Shown: positions 1 through 9,432, numbered from the stretch's first letter. The stretch is 37,959 nt of DNA from Chlorobiaceae bacterium (GCA_013334565.1 JAAXXI010000018.1:1-37959); one strand, 5' to 3'. Notes: generated by a model not told the origin, from the letters alone. Made by a program: numbers and translations.

Positions 1-462
1 CTGGTGCTTGTCATCCACGGAACGCTCGTCAGGGACAGGGCGGGTAATCCGCCGAAGGTGTTCACCGGCCTTGATGAAACACTCGAGTTTTTCAGGCTGA
101 TGAAGCAGAAGATCATGGAGCGTCCGGACAACATCTTTCTCGATGTCCGCCTCGGTTGCATCAACCATTCGAGGGGAGGGACGTGGATGGAAGAGACGGT
201 CGGGAAATCCCTCGAAGCTTTTAAAAAAGAGGGATACCAGGGCGTGGTCATGTTCCCCTTCGGCTTTTTTGCCGACAACAGCGAAACCGAGCACGACTCC
301 AGGAAAATGCTCGACGAGGCGGGGTTTCCTGTCGCTCAGTATGTCAGGTGTATCAACGACGCTCCCGAATTCGGAAGGTGGCTGACCGCAAGGGTCATCG
401 AAGAGGTCAGGGCGTTTGCGAACCTTCAGGCCTCCCTTGAATCACTGGAACGTAAACCGTAA
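1..462 (+). CDS. Ferrochelatase-like protein, C-terminal part (truncated at window edge)
   Basis: The reading frame is already open at base 1, so the gene starts outside the window and only about 153 codons are visible. The visible part resembles the C-terminal half of the ferrochelatase/chelatase fold. An IHG motif near its start sits where ferrochelatases carry the catalytic His. Later come a FPFGFFADNSETEHD block, matching the family's 'P-x-G-F-x-x-D-x-x-E' region with the metal-site Glu, and an INDAPEF block matching 'LNDxPxF'. The family inserts a divalent metal into a tetrapyrrole, which suits an organism making haem and bacteriochlorophyll. The match is by motif only and divergent, so another chelatase-superfamily member such as a sirohydrochlorin chelatase is possible. 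Fourteen bases separate it from the next gene. Confidence 0.6.
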   Translation: MVLVIHGTLVRDRAGNPPKVFTGLDETLEFFRLMKQKIMERPDNIFLDVRLGCINHSRGGTWMEETVGKSLEAFKKEGYQGVVMFPFGFFADNSETEHDSRKMLDEAGFPVAQYVRCINDAPEFGRWLTARVIEEVRAFANLQASLESLERKP

Positions 463-476
463 AAGCTTTTCTGCCC

Positions 477-1082
477 ATGAGCGACTATCACTGTGCAGCG
501 GAACGGAAAAATGACGCGCATCCGCAGGCTGGAGAAAATTGTGAAAAGCCGCATCAAACCGCGCTGAACCTCATTGCCGCCCAGCGCTACGGCGAGGCCG
601 TGGAACTTCTCGACCGCACGATAGCTTCCGCTCCGAGGGATGCTGCGTCGTTTTACGCACGGGCGGTCGCAAACCTTTCCCTGAACAACTACCGCAAGGC
701 CGGAAGCGATTTCCTCAGGGTGATCGTGCTCGATCCAGGCCATGTCGATGCATACAGGTACCTCGGGTTCGTGCAGCACACCCTCGGCAAGGACGAGGCG
801 GCAAGAAAGACGATCGAGAAAGGGCTTGCAATCGATCCTTCCTGTGCCGATCTTTACTGTGTGCTTGGCGACGTGCATCTGGACCTCTGCGAATTCGAAC
901 AGGCGAAACAGGCTTTCGACAAGGCACTGGAGCTTGACCCTGACAATGCCGAGCCCCATTGCAAAATTGCAATGTATTATCTTTCAAAGGGAGATATGAA
1001 AAGCCTGAAAAGGGAATACGAGATACTCAAGACGCTCGATGCCCCCATGGCGGAACAGATAGGAAGCCTTTTTTTCAGCTGA
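477..1082 (+). CDS. TPR-repeat protein
   Basis: This 201-residue protein has no signal peptide. From about residue 27 to 190 it is built of roughly five 34-residue tetratricopeptide repeats with the usual small/aromatic pattern. Examples are 'YLGFVQHTLGKDEAARKTIE' and 'LGDVHLDLCEFEQAKQAFDK', each followed by an LDP turn. TPR domains are protein-binding scaffolds and no catalytic residues are seen, so its partner and role are unknown. The ATG lies 14 bases after the chelatase-like gene and six bases before the next small membrane gene, so the three probably share a transcript. The first 25 residues are Cys/His-containing and do not look like TPR. Confidence 0.75.
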   Translation: MSDYHCAAERKNDAHPQAGENCEKPHQTALNLIAAQRYGEAVELLDRTIASAPRDAASFYARAVANLSLNNYRKAGSDFLRVIVLDPGHVDAYRYLGFVQHTLGKDEAARKTIEKGLAIDPSCADLYCVLGDVHLDLCEFEQAKQAFDKALELDPDNAEPHCKIAMYYLSKGDMKSLKREYEILKTLDAPMAEQIGSLFFS

Positions 1083-1088
1083 AGCCAT

Positions 1089-1343
1089 ATGAAACTCTTT
1101 AAAGACAGCGAAGAGAAAAAGCGGTTCATGAAAAACGGCCTGCCCTATATCCTCGGGGTTGCCTGGACGCCGATCGTCTGGATACTGTTCATTGCCGTGC
1201 TCGGTCCGATCCTTTTCGTGCTTACCGGTTCCTGGCTGGTTGCCCAGGCGGCAGTCCTCCTGCTCTCCGTTCTGGTCGTCTTCCTGCTGCTCAAGCTTTT
1301 CAGGCGTTTCGGTTTCCGGTTTTATGAAAAGGATGCGGAATAG
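1089..1343 (+). CDS. Small two-helix membrane protein
   Basis: The 84-residue product starts with a charged stretch (KDSEEKKRFMKNG) followed by two hydrophobic segments, at about residues 18-45 and 48-68. It ends in a basic/acidic tail (LFRRFGFRFYEKDAE). This predicts a two-helix inner-membrane protein. I do not recognise the family. The gene begins six bases after the TPR gene on the same strand, consistent with co-transcription. About 200 bases without a gene separate it from the complex I operon, so a functional link to nuo is not shown. Confidence 0.6.
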   Translation: MKLFKDSEEKKRFMKNGLPYILGVAWTPIVWILFIAVLGPILFVLTGSWLVAQAAVLLLSVLVVFLLLKLFRRFGFRFYEKDAE

Positions 1344-1549
1344 TTATCCGTATTGAGGTTGCGTTCTTTTATCGTCTGAATGTTTAAGGTTTTGTGTTTG
1401 TTTTGCCTGAGTCGTTCCTGAGTGGAAAAAGGTAATTTATTTCTGTTCCGGAAAGATTTTTTTCTTATATTTGCGCACCTGAACCGGCATTTCCATTTTG
1501 GAAACGTCAAGATGTGCCGACAGGCCGGGATTAACTCAACTTGCATCAC
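1344..1549. other. Spacer upstream of the nuo operon
   Basis: About 206 bases hold no gene and probably contain the nuo promoter. The right half is T-rich. At 1466-1473 the string TATATTTG fits the Bacteroidetes -7 box TAnnTTTG, but no matching TTTG lies at the usual distance upstream. No clear sigma-70 -35/-10 pair and no Shine-Dalgarno sequence before nuoA were found. Confidence 0.35.
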
Positions 1550-1984
1550 ATGGATCAAACCCTGAGCAATTTTGGCAACGTATTCGCATTTCTCCTCCTT
1601 GGAGTTGTATTCGTTGTAGGAGGTTTTCTTACCGCCCGTCTTCTGCGCCCCAGCCGCCCCAACCCGGAAAAAAATTCTACCTACGAGTGCGGCGAGACCG
1701 CGGTCGGTACCGCATGGGTGAAGTTCAATATCAGGTTCTATGTGGTCGCTCTGATTTTTATCATTTTCGACGTCGAAGTTGTCTTCCTTTTCCCCTGGGC
1801 AACCATTTTCAGGCAGCTTGGGCAGTTCGCCCTCGTCGAGGCCCTCGTGTTTGCGGGCATCCTCATCCTCGGACTTGTCTACGCCTGGGTCAAGGGTGAC
1901 CTTGACTGGGTCAGGCCGACCCCGAACATCCCGAAAATGCCGGAGATGCCTGGTGAAAAGACAGGCGAGCAGGGCGGGTTTTAA
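1550..1984 (+). CDS. nuoA: NADH-quinone oxidoreductase subunit A (NdhC-type)
   Basis: NuoA/NdhC is a small membrane subunit of complex I that helps form the quinone channel between the peripheral and membrane arms. The 144-residue product has three membrane helices. It carries the family's conserved matrix loop with YECGE near residue 45 and the second-helix block [13 protein letters not shown] chose the ATG at 1550 because a TTG three codons upstream only adds Met-His-His. No Shine-Dalgarno sequence is visible. It is the first gene of an uninterrupted eleven-gene operon, with 26 bases to nuoB. The C-terminal tail ends in a short Pro/Met/Glu/Gly-rich segment. Confidence 0.95.
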   Translation: MDQTLSNFGNVFAFLLLGVVFVVGGFLTARLLRPSRPNPEKNSTYECGETAVGTAWVKFNIRFYVVALIFIIFDVEVVFLFPWATIFRQLGQFALVEALVFAGILILGLVYAWVKGDLDWVRPTPNIPKMPEMPGEKTGEQGGF

Positions 1985-2010
1985 TATTCATCATTCTTTA
2001 CTAAGACGTT

Positions 2011-2580
2011 ATGGGTTTACTTGATGCCTCCATATCCAGGCATAATGTGCTGGTGACATCGGTTGACAATGTTCTCAACTGGGCCCGTCTCTCGTCCCTC
2101 TGGCCGATGGGTTTCGGTCTGGCATGCTGCGCTATCGAAATGATGGCAACCAACGCATCCAACTACGACCTCGAGCGTTTCGGTATTTTTCCGCGTTCGT
2201 CGCCCCGCCAGTCCGACCTCATGATCGTCGCTGGAACGGTCACCATGAAGATGGCCGAAAGGGTCGTCAAGCTTTACGAGCAGATGCCTGAGCCTCGTTA
2301 CGTGCTCTCCATGGGAAGCTGTTCGAACTGCGGAGGCCCTTACTGGGAGCATGGTTATCATGTGCTCAAGGGCGTTGACCGCATCATCCCTGTTGACGTT
2401 TATGTTCCGGGCTGCCCGCCGAGGCCGGAATCGCTCATCGGGGGCCTCATGAAGGTCCAGGAGCTTATCAGGATGGAGCAGATCGGTATTTCGCGTGCCG
2501 ATGCGCTGAAAAAACTTGCAGAAAAAAGTGTCGATCCCGGCATGGTAATCCGCCGTGAGCGCAAGGTCGCCGGGGCATAA
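2011..2580 (+). CDS. nuoB: NADH-quinone oxidoreductase subunit B (NdhK-type)
   Basis: NuoB carries the terminal [4Fe-4S] cluster N2 next to the quinone pocket of complex I. The 189-residue protein shows all cluster ligands in their normal context: adjacent cysteines in [11 protein letters not shown], one in [10 protein letters not shown] and one in VPGCPPRPE. The adjacent Cys pair is characteristic of N2. Its length is normal for the family. It lies 26 bases after nuoA and 22 bases before the nuoC start. A peripheral soluble subunit with quinone-site residues intact argues that the complex reduces quinone even though the NADH module genes are absent here. Confidence 0.96.
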   Translation: MGLLDASISRHNVLVTSVDNVLNWARLSSLWPMGFGLACCAIEMMATNASNYDLERFGIFPRSSPRQSDLMIVAGTVTMKMAERVVKLYEQMPEPRYVLSMGSCSNCGGPYWEHGYHVLKGVDRIIPVDVYVPGCPPRPESLIGGLMKVQELIRMEQIGISRADALKKLAEKSVDPGMVIRRERKVAGA

Positions 2581-2602
2581 TCAACAAAAGGTTCAGAAGG
2601 AA

Positions 2603-3121
2603 ATGGAAGAAGGGACGGTATATTCGCAGCATGTAGCGCAAAGCGCCGATGCATGGGCGATCATCCATGAAAAATTCGGCGATGCCGTTTCGGCTTTCGA
2701 CCCGAACGAAACCATGCCGTTTTTCGAGGTCCTCGATCTCTCCCAGTGGCAGAAGATCGCGCTGTTCATGCGTGACCATCCAAAGCTCAAGTTCAACTAC
2801 ATGGCCTGCCTCTCGGGTGTTGACTATCCGGCGGAAGAGAAAGTCGGCATCGTCTGCAATCTCGAGTCGCTCGGCGTGCTCAACCACAGGATTGCCGTCA
2901 AGCTGAAATGTTCACGCACCGGAGGTTCCATTCCGAGCGTCGCCTGTGTGTGGCATACCGCCAACTGGCACGAGCGCGAGGCTTACGACATGTATGGAAT
3001 GACCTTCACCGGCCATCCCGACATGAGGAGGATCCTCTGTCCAGACGACTGGGAAGGGTTCCCGCTTCTCAAGGATTACAAGGTGCAGGAGTCCTATCAC
3101 GGCGTGAAGGTGCCTTACTGA
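2603..3121 (+). CDS. nuoC: NADH-quinone oxidoreductase subunit C (NdhJ-type)
   Basis: NuoC is the 30-kDa-type subunit of the peripheral arm, packing against NuoD. The product is 172 residues, the short stand-alone form rather than the NuoCD fusion of E. coli. The signature lies near residues 118-160 (HEREAYDMYGMTFTGHPDMR, then WEGFPLLKDY). A longer frame opens at 2555, inside nuoB, but the ATG at 2603 is preceded by AGAAGGAA at the right distance and leaves 22 bases after nuoB, so it is preferred. The gene is followed by nuoD after 39 bases. Confidence 0.95.
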   Translation: MEEGTVYSQHVAQSADAWAIIHEKFGDAVSAFDPNETMPFFEVLDLSQWQKIALFMRDHPKLKFNYMACLSGVDYPAEEKVGIVCNLESLGVLNHRIAVKLKCSRTGGSIPSVACVWHTANWHEREAYDMYGMTFTGHPDMRRILCPDDWEGFPLLKDYKVQESYHGVKVPY

Positions 3122-3160
3122 CAGTCGGAAGGGTTTACAATAGATTAAAGCAGCTCAAGT

Positions 3161-4363
3161 ATGCAGGAATTAGATAAAGCTGGACAGGGTTCGATACGGG
3201 TAACCCGGAAAAGCAGCAATGTTGTTGTTCTTGAAAAGGACCTCGCGACCGAGCAGATGCTCCTTGCCATGGGTCCCCAGCATCCCTCGACGCACGGCGT
3301 TCTCAAGCTCGAGTGCCTGACCGACGGTGAAGTCGTCACCGAAGCTGAACCTTATCTCGGCTACCTCCACCGGTGTTTCGAGAAACATTGTGAAAATGTC
3401 GATTATCCGGGCATCGTCCCCTATACCGACAGGATGGATTACCTTGCAGGCATGAACAGCGAATTCGCGTTCTGCGTGGCTGTCGAAAAGCTGCTCGATG
3501 TCGAAATTCCGAGGCGTGTCGAGTTCATCAGGGTCATCGTGTCCGAGCTCAACCGCATCGCATCGCACCTGGTTGCCATCGGCACCTACGCCATCGACCT
3601 CGGTGCTTTCACTCCCTTCCTTTTCTGCTTTCGCGACCGCGAACATATCCTTGGCCTTCTCGAGTGGACTTCCGGCGCACGAATGCTTTATAATTATATC
3701 TGGATCGGCGGGCTTGCCTACGACGTCCCTGCGGATTTCCCGAAGAGGCTGAAAGAGTTCGTCGATTATTTCAGGCCGAAAACCCGCGAGCTTTTCAAGC
3801 TCCTGACCGAAAACGAGATTTTCGTGAAAAGGACCAAAGGCATCGGCATCATGCCTGCCGACGTCGCCATCAACTACGGATGGTCCGGCCCGATGCTTCG
3901 CGGCTCCGGCGTCAAATGGGACCTCAGGCGCAACGATCCCTATTCGATCTACCCTGAGCTCGATTTCGACATCCCGGTCCCGGACGGCAAATTTTCAGAT
4001 GTCGGCGACAGCCTGTCGCGCCATCTCGTCAGGGCACTCGAAATGGAAGAGAGCCTCAAGATCATCGAGCAGTGCCTCGAAAAGATGCCTTCGTCCGAAG
4101 GTTTCGACCCGAGGGCGGCCATTCCCAAGCGTATCAGGCCGAAAGCCGGTGAAGTTTACGGCCGTGCCGAAAACCCGAGGGGCGAGCTCGGTTTCTATAT
4201 CATGAGCGACGGAAAATCGACCAAGCCGCTGCGCTGCAAGGCACGTTCCTCATGTTTCGTGAACCTTTCGGCTATGAAGGACCTTTCCAAAGGCCAGCTG
4301 ATCCCCGACCTTGTCGCGATCATCGGCAGCATCGACATCGTTCTCGGGGAGGTTGACAGATGA
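3161..4363 (+). CDS. nuoD: NADH-quinone oxidoreductase subunit D (NdhH-type)
   Basis: NuoD is the 49-kDa-type subunit that forms most of the quinone-reduction site with NuoB. It is related to the large subunit of [NiFe] hydrogenases but lacks the metal ligands. The 400-residue protein has the family N-terminal signature [14 protein letters not shown] and a normal C-terminus ([14 protein letters not shown]). About 30 residues precede the conserved core, slightly more than in the shortest homologues. The stop overlaps the nuoH start by four bases (ATGA), indicating translational coupling between the peripheral and membrane modules. Confidence 0.96.
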   Translation: MQELDKAGQGSIRVTRKSSNVVVLEKDLATEQMLLAMGPQHPSTHGVLKLECLTDGEVVTEAEPYLGYLHRCFEKHCENVDYPGIVPYTDRMDYLAGMNSEFAFCVAVEKLLDVEIPRRVEFIRVIVSELNRIASHLVAIGTYAIDLGAFTPFLFCFRDREHILGLLEWTSGARMLYNYIWIGGLAYDVPADFPKRLKEFVDYFRPKTRELFKLLTENEIFVKRTKGIGIMPADVAINYGWSGPMLRGSGVKWDLRRNDPYSIYPELDFDIPVPDGKFSDVGDSLSRHLVRALEMEESLKIIEQCLEKMPSSEGFDPRAAIPKRIRPKAGEVYGRAENPRGELGFYIMSDGKSTKPLRCKARSSCFVNLSAMKDLSKGQLIPDLVAIIGSIDIVLGEVDR

Positions 4364-5478
4364 GTTTATCCGCATTATCGCAATACAGTATGCCGCTTCT
4401 TATGGGTAATTCGCTCAATGCCTGGTCCGACTGGCTGACAGGTTTCAACCCGATGGGCATTCCCGTCGGCCTCGTTATTCTCGCCGCGATCCCGCTGGTA
4501 TTCATCGCGCTTTACGCGCTGACCTACGGCGTTTACGGCGAACGGAAAATCTCCGCTTTCATGCAGGACCGCCTCGGTCCCATGGAGGTCGGTTTCTGGG
4601 GCATCCTGCAGACCCTCGCGGATATCCTCAAGCTTATCCAGAAGGAAGACATCGTTCCCACCGTGGCCGACAAGTTCCTCTTTGTCATCGGCCCTGGCAT
4701 CATGTTCGTCGGCTCCTTCCTGGCATTCGCGGTGCTTCCGTTCAGTCCGGCGTTCATCGGCGCGAACCTCAATGTCGGCCTCTTCTACGCCATCGGCATC
4801 GTTTCCATCGAGGTCGTCGGCATTCTCGCTTCCGGCTGGGGTTCGAACAACAAGTGGTCGCTCTACGGCGCCGTCCGCAGCGTCGCGCAGATCGTCAGCT
4901 ATGAAATTCCCGCTTCGCTCGCGCTGCTCTGCGGTGCGATGATGGCCGGCACGCTCGACATGCAGAAAATCACGATGGTGCAGAGCGGTCCTTTCGGTTT
5001 CGCGCATTTCTTCCTTTTCCAGAACCCGATCGCCTGGCTCCCGTTCCTCATCTACTTCATCGCCTCTCTCGCCGAAACCAACCGCGCACCGTTCGATATT
5101 CCCGAAGCGGAATCGGAGCTCGTCGCAGGCTTCTTCACTGAATATACCGGCATGAAGTTCGCGGTATTCTTCCTTGCGGAGTACGGCAGCATGTTCATGG
5201 TTTCCGCAATCCTGTCGATCGTATTCCTCGGCGGATGGAACTCGCCGCTTCCGAACATCGGCGGCCTCGAGCTCAACACCATGACCAGCGGTCCCTGGTG
5301 GGGCGCCTTCTGGATCATCATGAAAGGGTTTTTCTTCATCTTCGTGCAGATGTGGCTTCGCTGGACGCTTCCCCGTCTCAGGGTCGACCAGCTCATGTAC
5401 CTCTGCTGGAAGGTTCTCACCCCGTTCGCCTTCGTCGGTTTCGTGCTGACGGCAATCTGGGTCATTTACGTGCCATAA
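4360..5478 (+). CDS. nuoH: NADH-quinone oxidoreductase subunit H (NdhA-type)
   Basis: NuoH is the membrane subunit at the junction of the arms and lines the quinone tunnel. The 372-residue product is multi-helical. It has the conserved loop [20 protein letters not shown] and an acidic-aromatic stretch ([20 protein letters not shown]) that are diagnostic of the family. The N-terminus has an extra stretch of about 25 residues before the first helix. The start overlaps the nuoD stop by four bases. A 46-base gap separates it from nuoI. Confidence 0.96.
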   Translation: MSLSALSQYSMPLLMGNSLNAWSDWLTGFNPMGIPVGLVILAAIPLVFIALYALTYGVYGERKISAFMQDRLGPMEVGFWGILQTLADILKLIQKEDIVPTVADKFLFVIGPGIMFVGSFLAFAVLPFSPAFIGANLNVGLFYAIGIVSIEVVGILASGWGSNNKWSLYGAVRSVAQIVSYEIPASLALLCGAMMAGTLDMQKITMVQSGPFGFAHFFLFQNPIAWLPFLIYFIASLAETNRAPFDIPEAESELVAGFFTEYTGMKFAVFFLAEYGSMFMVSAILSIVFLGGWNSPLPNIGGLELNTMTSGPWWGAFWIIMKGFFFIFVQMWLRWTLPRLRVDQLMYLCWKVLTPFAFVGFVLTAIWVIYVP

Positions 5479-5524
5479 TCGAAATTCAACAAGTCAAAGC
5501 CCGAACAGGAAAGACGAAGAGAGT

Positions 5525-6193
5525 ATGAGTGAGTATTTCAGCAACATAAAGAACGGTGCCGTCACGATTGCCACCGGCATGGGCATCACCCTGAAACACT
5601 TTTTCAATGCGATCCATCGCAAGGGTGACGCCGGCGTTGCCGAAAAGGACTATTTCAGCCAGGTGGACGGTCTCTGCACCCTCCAGTACCCGAGGGAAGC
5701 GATACCGACCCCGAAAATCGGCCGTTACCGTCTTTACAACGATATCAGCGACTGCATCGGATGCGGCCAGTGCGTGAGGGCCTGCCCCATTTCATGCATC
5801 ACCATGGAGACCATCAAGACGCTTCCCGAGGATTTCGCGGAGTGCGGCAAGACTTCCGACGGGCAACAGAAGAAGTTCTGGATCCCTGTTTTCGATATCG
5901 ATGTGGCAAAATGCATGACCTGCGGCATCTGCACAACCGTCTGTCCGACCGAGTGCCTCGTGCACACCGAGGTCAGCGATTTCTCGGAGTTCGACCGCAG
6001 CAACTTCCTCTACCACTTCGGCAATCTTACCAGAGACGAGGCAGAAGAGAAGAAACGCAAGGCTGCCGAAGCTGCCGCGAAGGCTGCAGCGGAAAAGAAA
6101 GCCGCGGCAGAGCGGGGCGCTCCGGCAGCAAAGCCGGCACCGGCGGCCAAACCTGCACCGGCAGGGAACCCGGAAGAGAACGGCGGAGAATAA
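5525..6193 (+). CDS. nuoI: NADH-quinone oxidoreductase subunit I, with low-complexity tail
   Basis: NuoI carries two [4Fe-4S] clusters (N6a and N6b) that pass electrons towards NuoB. Two ferredoxin motifs are intact: Cys77, Cys80, Cys83, Cys87 (CIGCGQCVRACP) and Cys130, Cys133, Cys136, Cys140 (CMTCGICTTVCP). The protein is 222 residues, longer than usual. From about residue 172 it ends in a low-complexity tail, first Ala/Lys/Glu-rich (probably helical) and then Ala/Pro/Lys-rich repeats, finishing Glu-Glu-Asn-Gly-Gly-Glu. In complexes without NuoEFG this subunit is the expected entry region for ferredoxin electrons. The tail could serve in docking, but that is inference. Confidence 0.95.
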   Translation: MSEYFSNIKNGAVTIATGMGITLKHFFNAIHRKGDAGVAEKDYFSQVDGLCTLQYPREAIPTPKIGRYRLYNDISDCIGCGQCVRACPISCITMETIKTLPEDFAECGKTSDGQQKKFWIPVFDIDVAKCMTCGICTTVCPTECLVHTEVSDFSEFDRSNFLYHFGNLTRDEAEEKKRKAAEAAAKAAAEKKAAAERGAPAAKPAPAAKPAPAGNPEENGGE

Positions 6194-6223
6194 GAGAACC
6201 AATATCAACAGTCCTCTAACGAC

Positions 6224-6745
6224 ATGAGTAATCCAGCGTATACAGTCATCTTTTACCTTTTTGCGGCAATCACGGTCATATCGGCCGCGTTCGTCGTCTT
6301 TTCGCGGAACGTCATCTACTCCGCATTCTCGCTGCTCTTCACCTTTTTCGGCGCGGCGGCGCTCTATGTCTTCCTGAGCGCCGACTTCATCGCCGTGACC
6401 CAGGTTGTCGTCTACGTCGGCGGTATCCTGGTGCTGCTGCTTTTCGGTGTGATGTTCACCAACAGCATCATGCAGACCGAGCTGAAAACCGATGTCCTGA
6501 ACATGCTTCCCGGCACGGTGCTTCTTGTCGGCATTCTTGGCGCGATCCTGTACACCTTCTATTCGACCCACTCCTGGATTCCCTCGACAACGCCTCTGCA
6601 GGGCAGCATCGTCGAACGGGTCGGTTTCGAAACCATGTCCGGATATGTGCTTCCATTTGAAATGGCTTCGATCCTGCTGCTTGCAGCGCTTATCGGCGCG
6701 GCATTCCTCGCCCGGTTCGACAAGCCCGGAAACAACGAAAAATAA
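6224..6745 (+). CDS. nuoJ: NADH-quinone oxidoreductase subunit J (NdhG-type)
   Basis: NuoJ is a five-helix membrane subunit of complex I whose third helix changes form during the proton-pumping cycle. The 173-residue product shows the conserved third-helix block VTQVVVYVGGILVLLLFGVM with its Tyr and Gly-Gly. Length and helix pattern are normal. It begins 30 bases after nuoI and ends 13 bases before nuoK, inside the same operon. No unusual insertions are seen. Confidence 0.94.
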   Translation: MSNPAYTVIFYLFAAITVISAAFVVFSRNVIYSAFSLLFTFFGAAALYVFLSADFIAVTQVVVYVGGILVLLLFGVMFTNSIMQTELKTDVLNMLPGTVLLVGILGAILYTFYSTHSWIPSTTPLQGSIVERVGFETMSGYVLPFEMASILLLAALIGAAFLARFDKPGNNEK

Positions 6746-6758
6746 GTAGAGAAAGATC

Positions 6759-7076
6759 ATGGAATACCTGACAACAATCGGTCTCAACCACTACCTGACG
6801 ATTTCGGCCTTTCTGCTCGCGTTCGGGCTCTTCGCCGTCATGACGCGCAAAAACGCCATCGTGATCCTGATGGGGGTCGAGCTTATCCTGAATGCGGCGA
6901 ACATCAATTTCCTGGCCTTTTCGAAATTCAACGGAGGAATGGGCGGCGTGATGTTCAGCCTGTTCGTCATCGTGCTTGCCGCTGCTGAAGCCGCCATCGC
7001 GCTGGCGATCGTCATCAATATATTCAAACTGTTCAGGACGGTTGACGTCTCGAGCATCGATACCATGAAAGAGTAA
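6759..7076 (+). CDS. nuoK: NADH-quinone oxidoreductase subunit K (NdhE-type)
   Basis: NuoK is a three-helix membrane subunit with two buried glutamates in the proton path. The 105-residue product has the family block IVILMGVELILNAANINFLA with the first Glu, and AAAEAAIALAIVI with the second, so the key residues are present. Its length is typical. It lies 13 bases after nuoJ. The 55-base gap to nuoL is the longest within the operon and includes a T-rich stretch without a clear hairpin. Confidence 0.95.
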   Translation: MEYLTTIGLNHYLTISAFLLAFGLFAVMTRKNAIVILMGVELILNAANINFLAFSKFNGGMGGVMFSLFVIVLAAAEAAIALAIVINIFKLFRTVDVSSIDTMKE

Positions 7077-7131
7077 CGGGCGAAAACGCTCTCTACGGAT
7101 TTTATTTTTTTCTTGTAAACACAATCAGAAC

Positions 7132-9432
7132 ATGCACAGTTTAATTCAGTTATCAATAGTCGTACTGCTGCTGCCGCTGCTCTCGTTCGTCATTCTCATA
7201 TTCTTTAACAAAAGACTGCCGAGAAGGGGCGATTTCGTCGGGGTGGGAATTCTGGGCACCGCATTTGCAATATCCTTCTATATGTTCTGGACGGTTGTTG
7301 TACAGACTTACGATCCGGCTTTCAGACTTGCATGGGATTTCACCTGGATCGATTTCGGCAACGTTCCGAACGTCGGCCCGCTCAAAATCAAGATGGGCAT
7401 CCTGATCGATAATATCACGGTCATCATGCTCGCGATGGTTACCCTCATCAGCTTCCTCGTGCACCTCTACTCGACCGGGTACATGGCCGGGGACAAGCAC
7501 TACGGGCGCTTCTTCGCCTATCTGGGCATTTTCACCTTCTCGATGCTCGGCATCGTGCTTTCGGACAACCTTTTCTCCATCTATATCTTCTGGGAGCTTG
7601 TCGGCCTTTCCTCGTACCTGCTGATCGGCTTCTTCTTCGAGAAGCAGAGCGCAACCGACGCGCAGAAGAAAGCGTTCCTCACGAACCGCGTCGGCGACAT
7701 CGGCATGTGGCTCGGTATCCTGATCCTCTATTCCCAGTTCCATACGTTCAGCTACAGCGAGATCTTCGAAAATCTGGCAGCCGGGAAGTTCACCATGTCC
7801 TACGGCTGGCTCACCGCTGCAGGTATCCTGCTCTTCATGGGCTGCGTCGGCAAATCGGCACAGCTTCCGCTGCACATCTGGCTTCCTGACGCGATGGAAG
7901 GCCCGACACCGGTGTCGGCACTTATCCATGCAGCCACCATGGTTGCTGCGGGTGTCTACTTCGTTGCCCGCATCTTCGTGCTGCTCACGCCGGATGCCCT
8001 GCATGTGATCGCTTTCTGCGGCGCGCTGACCGCGTTCATGGCGGCAACCATCGCCATCACCCAGAACGATATCAAGAGAGTGCTGGCATATTCGACGGTT
8101 TCCCAGCTCGGCTACATGGTGCTCGGCCTCGGCGTCGGTGCCTACTCCGCAGCGCTTTTCCACCTGCTTACCCATGCATTCTTCAAGGCATGCCTCTTCC
8201 TCGGTTCCGGCGCGATCATCCACGCCATGCACCATGAGCAGGACATGCGCTGGATGGGCGGCCTGCGCAAGCATATGCCCTGGACCTTCGCGACATTCAC
8301 GTTCGCCACGCTCGCCCTTGCAGGACTTCCGCTCACCAGCGGCTTCATGAGCAAGGACGCAATCCTTGCAAGCGCCATCGGCTTCGCTCACGTCGAAGGA
8401 GGCGGAATATTCTATGTCATTCCCTTTCTCGGGTTCCTTTCGGCGATGATGACGGCCTTCTACATGGGACGCCAGATCTGGCTCGTCTTCTTCGGTGAAA
8501 GCCGCACCCATCTCAAGCCTGCCGAAGAGCACCACGGCCACGACGCACATGCAGCGCACGGCGGCCATGATGCGCACGGCAACGACGACCACGGCCATGG
8601 CCATGACGAACACCACGGTGTCCACGAGGTTGCATGGAATATGCGCGCTCCGCTCGTCATCCTTGCGTCGCTCTCCGTTTTCGCCGTTTTCTCGCCCGAT
8701 CCGCTCGATGGCGCCAAAGGCTGGTTCATGCACATGGTCCAGACCCCGCAGACGGTAGTCGGCCGGTATGGTGCAGAACATCCCAAAGCCGAGGCCCCGG
8801 TAGCCGCTCCGCTCATGGCTGAAGCCGCTCAGACCGGAGCATCCGCCACCATGACCGACGCTACTGCGGCTCCCGCACCAGCAGCGGCAGGGGAACATGC
8901 CGAAGCTGCCGAAGGGCCGGTCTTCACCGACGAGAGGCAGATGGAACTCGCGCACGGAGCCCATGCGGCCCACTACACCGCGATCATCATTTCGAGCATC
9001 ATGGTCGTCATCGGCATCAGCCTCGCGCTTATCGTCTATGCATTCAGGTTCATCGATCCGGAACGGACATCGGTCGCCATCAGGCCCCTCTACCTCTTCT
9101 CGTTCAACAAGTGGTACTGGGATGAAATGTATGATGCCACCGTCATCAGGTTCTCCATGATGACGGCAAAAATGCTATCCTGGTTCGATGCGAAGGTTGT
9201 CGACGGCATCGTGAACGGCGTCGCCATCATGACAAGGAATTTCGCTTTCGCAAACGGAAGCTTCGACAAGTATGTCGTTGACGGTCTTGTGAACTTCACG
9301 GCATTTTTCGTGAACACCACCGGCGCGGTGCTCCGCAAACTCCAGACAGGCAAGGTGCAGACCTATGTCGTTCTTGCGCTCCTGGCAGTATTCGGGTATT
9401 TCGTCTATTACTTCACAAGACTGATCTACTAA
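7132..9432 (+). CDS. nuoL: NADH-quinone oxidoreductase subunit L with His-rich insert
   Basis: NuoL is the distal antiporter-like proton-pumping subunit and carries a long lateral helix at its C-terminus. The 766-residue product is much longer than the roughly 610 residues common in bacteria. Core motifs are intact: FWELVGLSSYLLIGFF near residue 155 and the pump block LPDAMEGPTPVSALIHAATM near residue 255. The extra length is explained mainly by two inserts. A His-rich loop spans residues 460-498 (14 His in 39 residues), and an Ala/Pro-rich segment spans about 554-598. The C-terminal 150 residues keep the amphipathic lateral-helix and anchor pattern. It lies 55 bases after nuoK and 41 bases before nuoM. 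Confidence 0.96.
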   Translation: MHSLIQLSIVVLLLPLLSFVILIFFNKRLPRRGDFVGVGILGTAFAISFYMFWTVVVQTYDPAFRLAWDFTWIDFGNVPNVGPLKIKMGILIDNITVIMLAMVTLISFLVHLYSTGYMAGDKHYGRFFAYLGIFTFSMLGIVLSDNLFSIYIFWELVGLSSYLLIGFFFEKQSATDAQKKAFLTNRVGDIGMWLGILILYSQFHTFSYSEIFENLAAGKFTMSYGWLTAAGILLFMGCVGKSAQLPLHIWLPDAMEGPTPVSALIHAATMVAAGVYFVARIFVLLTPDALHVIAFCGALTAFMAATIAITQNDIKRVLAYSTVSQLGYMVLGLGVGAYSAALFHLLTHAFFKACLFLGSGAIIHAMHHEQDMRWMGGLRKHMPWTFATFTFATLALAGLPLTSGFMSKDAILASAIGFAHVEGGGIFYVIPFLGFLSAMMTAFYMGRQIWLVFFGESRTHLKPAEEHHGHDAHAAHGGHDAHGNDDHGHGHDEHHGVHEVAWNMRAPLVILASLSVFAVFSPDPLDGAKGWFMHMVQTPQTVVGRYGAEHPKAEAPVAAPLMAEAAQTGASATMTDATAAPAPAAAGEHAEAAEGPVFTDERQMELAHGAHAAHYTAIIISSIMVVIGISLALIVYAFRFIDPERTSVAIRPLYLFSFNKWYWDEMYDATVIRFSMMTAKMLSWFDAKVVDGIVNGVAIMTRNFAFANGSFDKYVVDGLVNFTAFFVNTTGAVLRKLQTGKVQTYVVLALLAVFGYFVYYFTRLIY

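Noticed and set aside
7153..8973. 606-codon open frame on the strand opposite nuoL
   Set aside because: It is the antisense shadow of a well-conserved gene. The translation is rich in Arg, Glu, Asp, His and has no family features.
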